Assembly: GCA_964520975.1 (NCBI GenBank)
Contig: CAZFPA010000100.1
Coordinates: 1-6,156 of the forward strand
Length of the DNA stretch: 6,156 bases
Direction of reading: 5' to 3'
Source of the DNA: CAZFPA01 sp964520975
GTDB lineage: Bacteria > Bacillota > Negativicutes > Selenomonadales > Selenomonadaceae
Below, in pieces: positions 1 through 4,722 of the stretch. A program made the translations under genes and the position numbers. The notes beneath the pieces were generated by a model, which was not told where the DNA came from, ran no database searches, and saw only the letters and a list, made by a program, of their open reading frames with translations. How positions within the stretch are numbered: the stretch's first letter is position 1; every line of letters starts with the position of its first letter.

Positions 1-6
1 AAAAAC

Positions 7-576
7 TCAATCGAAATCATGGTCCCGGTAATAATTCGTGCCACGTACTGCCAGTTCAAGAGCCAGGCCTTTGGTCGTCATCTGATAGAGCCAGATGCCC
101 GGCGCCACAATCAGAGATCCCTGCAGCGAATCGCCATTCACACCATCATCCGCCGAGGCCGTCGCGTCACCGCCAAATTTCCAGCCCGCGTTGACGAACT
201 GATTCCAGACCTCTTCATTGCCAAAGACAAAAATGGCCGCATATTCCTTCACGCCAAGACCAAAACCGGCCTGGTATTCCTGCATGCGCATGAATACCTC
301 CTGCTGCGTGCGATTGTTGACCGCCATGCCGCGCCCATGCGCGCTGCCGAAGATTCCAAGCTTGTAGCCCGTATTATTGAAGACCGCATACCCAGCCGCG
401 TGCTCAATCGCATACTGCGCCTGCGGCTGCTTTTCATACAGCCTTTTCAGCGTCATCGTCGTCTTGTCCCGCAGCTCCTGCTTGCGATCCTCAATCGAAG
501 CTGCCGCAGCTGTCGCGGTCAGCAGCGCCGTCAGCACCATAAAGATCACCAATATCCTGCCCATAGAAACTCTCAT
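7..576 (-). CDS. Secreted SYLF-domain (YSC84-like) lipid-binding protein
   Basis: The product has 189 residues. Residues 1-26 are a signal peptide: basic start (MRVSMGR), a hydrophobic core (ILVIFMVLTALLT) and an Ala-rich end (ATAAAA) before S27, so the protein should be exported. The rest reads as a SYLF/YSC84 domain. It has GYAVFNN at 62-68, the glycine-rich GIFGSAHGRGM at 74-84, AGFGLGVKEYAAIFVF at 103-118, and GWKFGGDATAS at 131-141. Family members bind phospholipid or, in yeast, actin; bacterial ones are mostly uncharacterised envelope proteins. The start is set by GAGGAGG seven bases upstream; a second ATG at residue 5 is less well placed. It follows the EAL gene by 43 bases with no convincing terminator, so it is probably the last visible gene of the operon. 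The TGA stop lies six bases from the window edge, so the downstream end of the transcript is not seen. The family call is fairly sure; the molecular role is unknown. Confidence 0.85.
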   Translation of the reverse strand: MRVSMGRILVIFMVLTALLTATAAAASIEDRKQELRDKTTMTLKRLYEKQPQAQYAIEHAAGYAVFNNTGYKLGIFGSAHGRGMAVNNRTQQEVFMRMQEYQAGFGLGVKEYAAIFVFGNEEVWNQFVNAGWKFGGDATASADDGVNGDSLQGSLIVAPGIWLYQMTTKGLALELAVRGTNYYRDHDFD

Positions 577-583
577 ACCTATT

Positions 584-590
584 CCTCCTC
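584..590 (-). promoter_or_regulatory. Ribosome binding site of the SYLF gene
   Basis: GAGGAGG on the minus strand, seven bases before the ATG at 576. It is a near-perfect Shine-Dalgarno match and supports this start over the second in-frame ATG at 564. Confidence 0.85.
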
Positions 591-599
591 ATCATGGTT

Positions 600-614
600 G
601 CAGCCAACAGCTGC
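600..614 (-). repeat. Small intercistronic hairpin
   Basis: GCAGC and GCTGC form a perfect five-base-pair stem around a five-base loop, between the EAL gene stop and the SYLF ribosome binding site. No T-run follows it on the minus strand, so it is not a Rho-independent terminator. It could mark an mRNA processing or stability element, or be chance. Confidence 0.35.
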
Positions 615-619
615 TTTGC

Positions 620-3184
620 TCATTTTCCACCCTCCGCCCGCAGCCGGGATTCGAATTCATCCGCAGAGATTGGCCGGCAGTAGTAAAACCCCTGAATCAC
701 CGGACAACCGGCTGCCGCCAGCAGTGCCGCCTGCTCCGCCGTCTCCACGCCCTCCGCGATCACCGGCAGATGCAATCGCTGCATCATCTGCACCACGGCC
801 TGAATAATCTCCTGCCCCTTGCTGTTCTCACTGCCGGACAAAAAGCGCAGATCGAGCTTAACGACATCGACCGGCATTTCATGCAGCGTATTCAATGAAG
901 AATACCCACTGCCAAAATCGTCCATCTCAACCCGGAAGCCCTGCGCCCGCAGCCGTCCGACCATCTCGATGAGCTGGCGCGGCTTCTGCGTATAGGCGGA
1001 TTCTGTAATTTCCAGCTGCAGCAGTTGACCGGGCAGACGGTATTTCTTCCGCAGCCCATCCAGCTTTGCCGGCAGCTCCGGATCGAAAAGATCGATCCGC
1101 GACAGATTCACGGACACCGGTACGACGGGCAGCCCATCATCGAGCCAGCGCCGCAGCAGCGCGCAGGCCTGCTCCCAGACCACCGCATCCACCTGGCTGA
1201 TGAAGGAATTCTTTTCAAAAAGCGGAATGAACTCCCCCGGTGAAATCATGCCACGCTCCGGATGGACCCAGCGCACCAGCGCCTCAGCCCCGACGATGCG
1301 CCCGCTTGCATACTCATACTGCGGCTGCAGGAACACCTGGAACTGCTTTTCTTTCAGGGCCCGGCGCATCTCCTGCACCATCCAGGCCTCACTGCGCAGC
1401 TGCCGATGCTGTGCCTCATCATAGAAAGCCCAGCGAAGATCGTAGCTTCCCTTGATGCTTTCCTGCGCCAGATGCGCGCGGTCCATCATCTGCGCGATAG
1501 GCAGCTCCGTATCAACAACCGAATAGAAGCCAAAATTCAAGGAAACAGGGAATTCCTTATTGAACTCCTCCATATTCTGCCGTCCCACCGCGATGAGCCG
1601 GTCGATATTCTCCTGGTTCTCCGGCATACAGAGGACAAAGTAATCGTTCATGACGCGGCCGCAGGTCCCCATCGTCCGCACAAATTCCGCGACGGACTGC
1701 GCGAGACGCCGCAGCGTGCGGTCGCCGGCCTCAAAACCATAGAGATCGTTGATCATCTTGAAATTCTGGATATCAAAAAATGCTATGAGATATTTTTTCG
1801 CAGGATGGTTCCAGAGGAGATTTCGCGTCGCCCGCTCAAAGCCCGTCCAATTCGGGATGCCCGTGAGCGTATCCTTGAGATACAGCCGGAGAGCCTCCTG
1901 CCGCGTATAATGGATACAGTTCTCTACCTGGTTGAAACCGTAGGCAATCGCCCTGGCCATCTCCCGGCAGGACGGATACCCGCAGAAACCACAGTCGATG
2001 GTGCGGGAAACCGCATCCTTCTTGTTCATGGAAATGAAGATGCGGTTGAGGATATCCTCCGGCAGACGGAAAGGCTGCCGGTAGGAATTGTGGAAGCTGC
2101 GCCGGAAATCATCGAGGCGCAGCCCCGCGAACTGCTGCTCAAACCCCGCCCGCCGCTGCGCAGGCGTCTGCTCATAATCCGGGCGGCTGCGCACTGCCCT
2201 CCGGACCGCCGTCAACGAACCGGCCAGCCCGCCGAGCAGCGTCTGCCGCTCGTACACCCCCGGCGAGCCCAGGCAGCCGAACTTACAGCCCAACGCACTG
2301 AGCATATCCGGATAGGCCTCGGGGTGGCGGATCGTCGAAAAATACCAGGTCTCATCACCGGACAGATAATGACAGAAATCATCCATGCTGCATATCGACC
2401 GCGGGTTTTCCATAAAATACGACAAGCAGGTCTTCATGCCGTCATGGAATACCGATAGGTTCCCCATCCCCTGGCTCTGCAGATCCGGCTGCGCCGCATA
2501 GACGTCCATAACCACATTCTCCAGATAGCGGAACAGCTGCTTATAGGTAAGATAGTAGCGGATTCGCCTGCCCGCAGGATTTTCACCGACCTCATCCCGC
2601 TTGGCAATGCACGGTCCGATATAGGCGATATCGGCGGTATCTCCCAGATACTTGTCCGCATAGACAGCCGTACACAAGAGCGGCGAAAGCACCGGCAGCA
2701 GGAAATCGAACAGCTCCGGATGGAATTTTTCGATGACACTGACCACGGTGGGGCAGTCACTGGTGATCCAGTGCGCCTGCGGCTGCTCATCCCAGACACG
2801 CAGAGTAGCCCAGGTGCAGATATCCGCTCCAAAGGACACATCATAAATCCTGCCGACACCCAGCGAACGCAGATACCCCAGCAGCATCTCCAGCCGTTCC
2901 GGATACCAGAGCCGGAACGACGGATCAATCGCCAGGGAAATCGTCCGCCCCGCCGCGAGCGCACTGAAAAAAGCCTCCGTATCATCCGCATACTCCCGCG
3001 CCTGATGCTTGCAGGCCGTGAGGCAGAGACCGCAATGCACGCAGCGGTCATCGTCGATTTCAATATGATGCCGCTCCCCACGCACCCGGGACAGATTCGC
3101 GCCCGGTACCGGGCAGCTCGCAATGCAGCGGTTGCAGCCGATACAAAGCGAATTGGTCCGTATACTTCCTACCTGCCTCCTCAT
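620..3184 (-). CDS. Sensory [FeFe]-hydrogenase-like / degenerate GGDEF / EAL c-di-GMP phosphodiesterase
   Basis: The product has 854 residues and no signal peptide, so it should be cytoplasmic. Two ferredoxin motifs lie at C14-C17-C20-C24 and C48-C51-C54-C58. An H-cluster domain spans about 80-330, with candidate ligands C144 (TSDCP), C192 (GPCIAKRDE), C300 and C304 (GCKFGC). The second Cys of the usual TSCCP pair is kept, but the first, the proton-transfer Cys, is D143. A further Fe-S motif CX2CX4CX16C sits at C398, C401, C406 and C423. A GGDEF-like domain follows (about 438-590) with VMNDYF at the active site, so cyclase activity is unlikely. The EAL domain (about 600-850) keeps EAL (634-636), N693, E725, DDFGSG (755-760), K776, E811 and Q831, so hydrolysis of c-di-GMP is likely. 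The start was chosen for its ATGA overlap with the FIST gene and GGAGG six bases upstream; the reading frame stays open 56 codons further up inside that gene. H2 or redox sensing is inferred. Confidence 0.9.
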   Translation of the reverse strand: MRRQVGSIRTNSLCIGCNRCIASCPVPGANLSRVRGERHHIEIDDDRCVHCGLCLTACKHQAREYADDTEAFFSALAAGRTISLAIDPSFRLWYPERLEMLLGYLRSLGVGRIYDVSFGADICTWATLRVWDEQPQAHWITSDCPTVVSVIEKFHPELFDFLLPVLSPLLCTAVYADKYLGDTADIAYIGPCIAKRDEVGENPAGRRIRYYLTYKQLFRYLENVVMDVYAAQPDLQSQGMGNLSVFHDGMKTCLSYFMENPRSICSMDDFCHYLSGDETWYFSTIRHPEAYPDMLSALGCKFGCLGSPGVYERQTLLGGLAGSLTAVRRAVRSRPDYEQTPAQRRAGFEQQFAGLRLDDFRRSFHNSYRQPFRLPEDILNRIFISMNKKDAVSRTIDCGFCGYPSCREMARAIAYGFNQVENCIHYTRQEALRLYLKDTLTGIPNWTGFERATRNLLWNHPAKKYLIAFFDIQNFKMINDLYGFEAGDRTLRRLAQSVAEFVRTMGTCGRVMNDYFVLCMPENQENIDRLIAVGRQNMEEFNKEFPVSLNFGFYSVVDTELPIAQMMDRAHLAQESIKGSYDLRWAFYDEAQHRQLRSEAWMVQEMRRALKEKQFQVFLQPQYEYASGRIVGAEALVRWVHPERGMISPGEFIPLFEKNSFISQVDAVVWEQACALLRRWLDDGLPVVPVSVNLSRIDLFDPELPAKLDGLRKKYRLPGQLLQLEITESAYTQKPRQLIEMVGRLRAQGFRVEMDDFGSGYSSLNTLHEMPVDVVKLDLRFLSGSENSKGQEIIQAVVQMMQRLHLPVIAEGVETAEQAALLAAAGCPVIQGFYYCRPISADEFESRLRAEGGK

Positions 3185-4302
3185 CGTGTACCTCCAAAGG
3201 ACAGAATCAACAGTGTCCAGTTCAAATGATATACACCGCGCTGCTCGCCATGACTGCTCCAGCCGATATAGTTCCCGAGCGAATCCCCCAGGAGTTGCGT
3301 GAAATTCCCCATCCAGCCCCGCTGGAGAAAGAGCTCCGTACGGCTGAAGCAATTGACCATAATACTGAAATCCAGCACCGGCAGGGCCTCATGGAGCTCC
3401 GTGAGCTTGCCGCTGATCGCAGTACGGATATCCCCGAGCTTCAGCAGTGCAATCCCTGACTGATTGAACGTCCGGCAATACGTAGTGATGCTGCCATCGG
3501 GATTCACGCTTGCGATCTCGGTGATGAACAGATTATCCTCAACGATGCGCGCGAGCGGATTGAGCTTCAGCTCCCTTTCCAGTCCGGAAAAGGAAACGCC
3601 GAGGCTGCGGCAGAGCACATCAGCGACCGGATGGCCATCAAGCTCATAGATCGTGCGCTTTTCAACATCCACATTTGTGACCGTGAATACGCGGTTCGTG
3701 GGCTGGAACATATTATCCTGCACAATATGGAGACGCCCCTTTTCCGTATGCATCAGAATAAAAATGCTGCTCTCTGTATAAATCTGCCCGTTGAGAGAAA
3801 CCCCACCCACAACACGCTCCTCTGAACTTGCCGATCCGCCAAACACCGGAATATCCGCCCCCATGAGCCCCTCGGCCAGGGTATCGAGCACCAGCTCCTC
3901 ACTGCCCGTTCCCGAAGGATTCAGCAGGAAACAGCAGGTATTATCACCGCGCAGCTCACACCCGTCGAGCTCATGCAGCGCCTCCGACACAGCCCCCCGA
4001 TACTTCATCGGATGCCGGGTGATCTCATGGATGCACCCCACGGCCGTTCGCAGACCGGCAAACGCCATGAGGCTGATGCCCCGCAGGCAGAACCCCTCGG
4101 GCGAAAAAGAAGCGTGCGTACTGCAGCCGACCACCGCAGCCGCCGGAAAAGACGCCCGCATAGCGGCCGATATAGCCGCGAAGCGAAGCCCATCTGAAAA
4201 GAAGAGGATCAGTCCCGGCTGCTCCCCGCGAAAGGCACTGCTTGCCTCCTGCACCGCCTCCCAGACATCCGCCTTCACACTATGCCCCATATAGTAATCC
4301 AT
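3181..4302 (-). CDS. FIST-domain (FIST_N + FIST_C) sensory protein
   Basis: The product has 373 residues, a usual length for a stand-alone FIST protein, with no signal peptide or membrane segment. The N-terminal FIST domain (about 25-215) shows LILFFSDGL (31-39), VVGCSTHASFSPEG (57-70) and PVFGGSASS (152-160). The C-terminal domain (about 218-370) shows NPLARIVEDNLFI (248-260) and the closing GWSSHGEQRG (347-356) before HLNWTL. FIST domains are intracellular ligand-sensing modules usually tied to kinases, chemoreceptors or c-di-GMP enzymes. Amino acids have been proposed as ligands from gene neighbourhoods. Here the output partner is probably the coupled hydrogenase/EAL protein, whose start overlaps this stop in ATGA. 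The start chosen (MDYYMGHS) has a G-rich Shine-Dalgarno seven bases upstream. An in-frame extension to 4494 exists but its residues do not look like FIST. The ligand is unknown; amino-acid sensing is inference strengthened by the divergent symporter gene. Confidence 0.9.
   Translation of the reverse strand: MDYYMGHSVKADVWEAVQEASSAFRGEQPGLILFFSDGLRFAAISAAMRASFPAAAVVGCSTHASFSPEGFCLRGISLMAFAGLRTAVGCIHEITRHPMKYRGAVSEALHELDGCELRGDNTCCFLLNPSGTGSEELVLDTLAEGLMGADIPVFGGSASSEERVVGGVSLNGQIYTESSIFILMHTEKGRLHIVQDNMFQPTNRVFTVTNVDVEKRTIYELDGHPVADVLCRSLGVSFSGLERELKLNPLARIVEDNLFITEIASVNPDGSITTYCRTFNQSGIALLKLGDIRTAISGKLTELHEALPVLDFSIMVNCFSRTELFLQRGWMGNFTQLLGDSLGNYIGWSSHGEQRGVYHLNWTLLILSFGGTR
3191..3195 (-). 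promoter_or_regulatory. Ribosome binding site inside the end of the FIST gene
   Basis: GGAGG on the minus strand, six bases before the ATG at 3184 and within the last codons of the FIST gene. Together with the ATGA stop/start overlap it fixes the start of the hydrogenase-domain gene and indicates translational coupling. Confidence 0.85.
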
Positions 4303-4309
4303 AGCCAAT

Positions 4310-4317
4310 CCCCCCCT
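4310..4317 (-). promoter_or_regulatory. Ribosome binding site of the FIST gene
   Basis: An A followed by seven G on the minus strand, seven bases before the ATG at 4302. The unusually long G-run includes a usable AGGGGG Shine-Dalgarno and decides the start against the longer open frame. A CCTG just upstream (minus strand) could pair with the CAGG that begins this site, but that helix would be short. Confidence 0.7.
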
Positions 4318-4497
4318 GACGCTGCCTTGCTGCCAGGACTGCCACAGCGGTCCGACTGCTAAAAATCCATAAAAAAAGAGACACTTCGCTGCCTGCAGGC
4401 AAAACGCCCGTCGGGCATCCGGATATGGTAAAGAAACACAATCACCTGAAGCGAATTCCCGGCCTTGCACGGTGCCTTCCGGCATCCCGGCCAAGGG

Positions 4498-4596
4498 CTA
4501 TAGCAAAAATCTCCTACTTCCATAATAAAGCAATCCCTGCCGCTCTGCAATAGATAAAATTGTTTTCGCGAAGCGCCACCCCCTCCGCCATGGCAA
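4498..4596 (-). CDS. Possible 32-residue leader peptide (TTG start)
   Basis: An AGGAGG on the minus strand (4603-4608) sits seven bases before a TTG that opens a 32-codon frame beginning MPWRRGWRFAK, ending GSRRFLL and stopping with TAG. The peptide is basic (seven Arg, one Lys) and has two early Trp plus a third near the start of the frame. An alternative ATG at 4591 in another frame gives a 25-residue peptide, MAEGVALRENN onward, with a longer 12-base spacer from the same AGGAGG. Either could be a translated leader peptide. However, the AGGAGG also overlaps the proposed -10 element, so if that promoter is correct the site would lie at or before the transcript start. This is a weak call, supported only by the Shine-Dalgarno match. 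Confidence 0.2.
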   Translation of the reverse strand: MPWRRGWRFAKTILSIAERQGLLYYGSRRFLL

Positions 4597-4606
4597 ACAG
4601 CTGCCT

Positions 4607-4635
4607 CCTATACAATTTCCGTACAAAATCCGCAA
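4607..4635 (-). promoter_or_regulatory. Candidate promoter of the FIST-led operon
   Basis: On the minus strand TTGCGG (4635 down to 4630) is separated by 17 bases from TATAGG (4612 down to 4607), giving three of six and four of six matches to the sigma-70-type consensus at ideal spacing. It overlaps both arms of the perfect inverted repeat described at 4609-4642, so it could be repressed by whatever binds there. It is only a moderate match, and no stronger minus-strand candidate was seen closer to the FIST gene. Confidence 0.4.
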
Positions 4636-4648
4636 TTGTATAACTGTA
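4609..4648. promoter_or_regulatory. Candidate operator: TACAATT half-site cluster with inverted repeat
   Basis: TATACAATT (4609-4617) and AATTGTATA (4634-4642) form a perfect nine-base inverted repeat with a 16-base spacer. Within the spacer lies a tandem copy: TACAATTTCCG (4611-4621) is directly followed by TACAAAATCCG (4622-4632), nine of eleven bases identical at an 11-base period. A fourth half-site, TACAGTT, reads on the minus strand at 4648-4642. The cluster lies between divergent genes, over the proposed minus-strand promoter and about 30-70 bases upstream of the symporter -10. The arrangement suggests cooperative binding of a dimeric regulator; I cannot match it to a named regulator's site. 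Confidence 0.45.
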
Positions 4649-4664
4649 AAAGTATTATTCTCTA

Positions 4665-4695
4665 CTATGCGCATGTGGTATAATAGCTATGCATA
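4665..4695 (+). promoter_or_regulatory. Promoter of the AGCS symporter gene with flanking CTATGC repeats
   Basis: TATAAT at 4679-4684 is a perfect -10, preceded by TGG for an extended -10 (TGnTATAAT). No good -35 is seen; TTATTC at 4655-4660 with an 18-base spacer is the best and is poor, which an extended -10 can tolerate. Transcription should begin near 4691, giving a leader of about 30 bases, too short for a riboswitch. CTATGC occurs at 4665-4670 and again at 4687-4692, exactly 22 bases apart. Each begins a small palindrome (ATGCGCAT at 4667-4674 and TATGCATA at 4688-4695) on either side of the -10. Confidence 0.7.
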
Positions 4696-4705
4696 TTTTA
4701 AATAC

Positions 4706-4713
4706 AGAAAGGA
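4706..4713 (+). promoter_or_regulatory. Ribosome binding site deciding the TTG start of the symporter
   Basis: AGAAAGGA ends nine bases before the TTG at 4723. The ATG at 4713 overlaps this site and is out of frame with the symporter, so TTG is the supported start. Confidence 0.65.
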
Positions 4714-4722
4714 TGTCATCAC

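Larger units (their letters stand above)
4303..4606 (-). other. Long untranslated leader of the FIST-hydrogenase-SYLF operon
   Basis: About 300 bases between the proposed minus-strand promoter and the FIST start. It holds no recognisable long gene. Visible structure includes a perfect 12-base palindrome TGCCTGCAGGCA at 4390-4401, a GCCC/GGGC hairpin at 4406-4416, two copies of GGCCGGGA, and a run of seven T (minus strand) at 4371-4377. The T-run is about a dozen bases from the nearest stem, so it does not form a normal terminator. I compared it by eye with the glycine, c-di-GMP-I, TPP, cobalamin and tetrahydrofolate riboswitch cores and saw no match. A short TTG-start reading frame at its start is listed separately. 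Confidence 0.45.

Noticed and set aside
19..807. 262-codon plus-strand open frame across the SYLF gene and EAL end
   Set aside because: It crosses two well-supported minus-strand genes and ends in Pro/Ser/Arg-rich sequence typical of an antisense shadow.
1262..2458. 398-codon plus-strand open frame opposite the hydrogenase-EAL gene
   Set aside because: It is a shadow of a strongly supported gene, with low-complexity His/Pro/Arg-rich sequence and no domain.
3185..3352. 56-codon N-terminal extension of the hydrogenase-EAL protein
   Set aside because: It lies inside the FIST gene in another frame and has no domain similarity, while the ATG at 3184 has an ideal ribosome binding site and ATGA overlap.
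4371..4401. Rho-independent terminator or attenuator in the FIST leader
   Set aside because: The palindrome at 4390-4401 is about a dozen bases from the T-run at 4371-4377 and forms only a short stem; not a convincing terminator.
4303..4494. 64-codon N-terminal extension of the FIST protein
   Set aside because: The residues do not resemble a FIST domain or a clear signal peptide, and the ATG at 4302 has its own Shine-Dalgarno.
4685..4722. Glycine riboswitch before the AGCS gene, common for this family
   Set aside because: The expected leader is only about 30 bases, far too short, and no glycine-aptamer core is seen on either strand.
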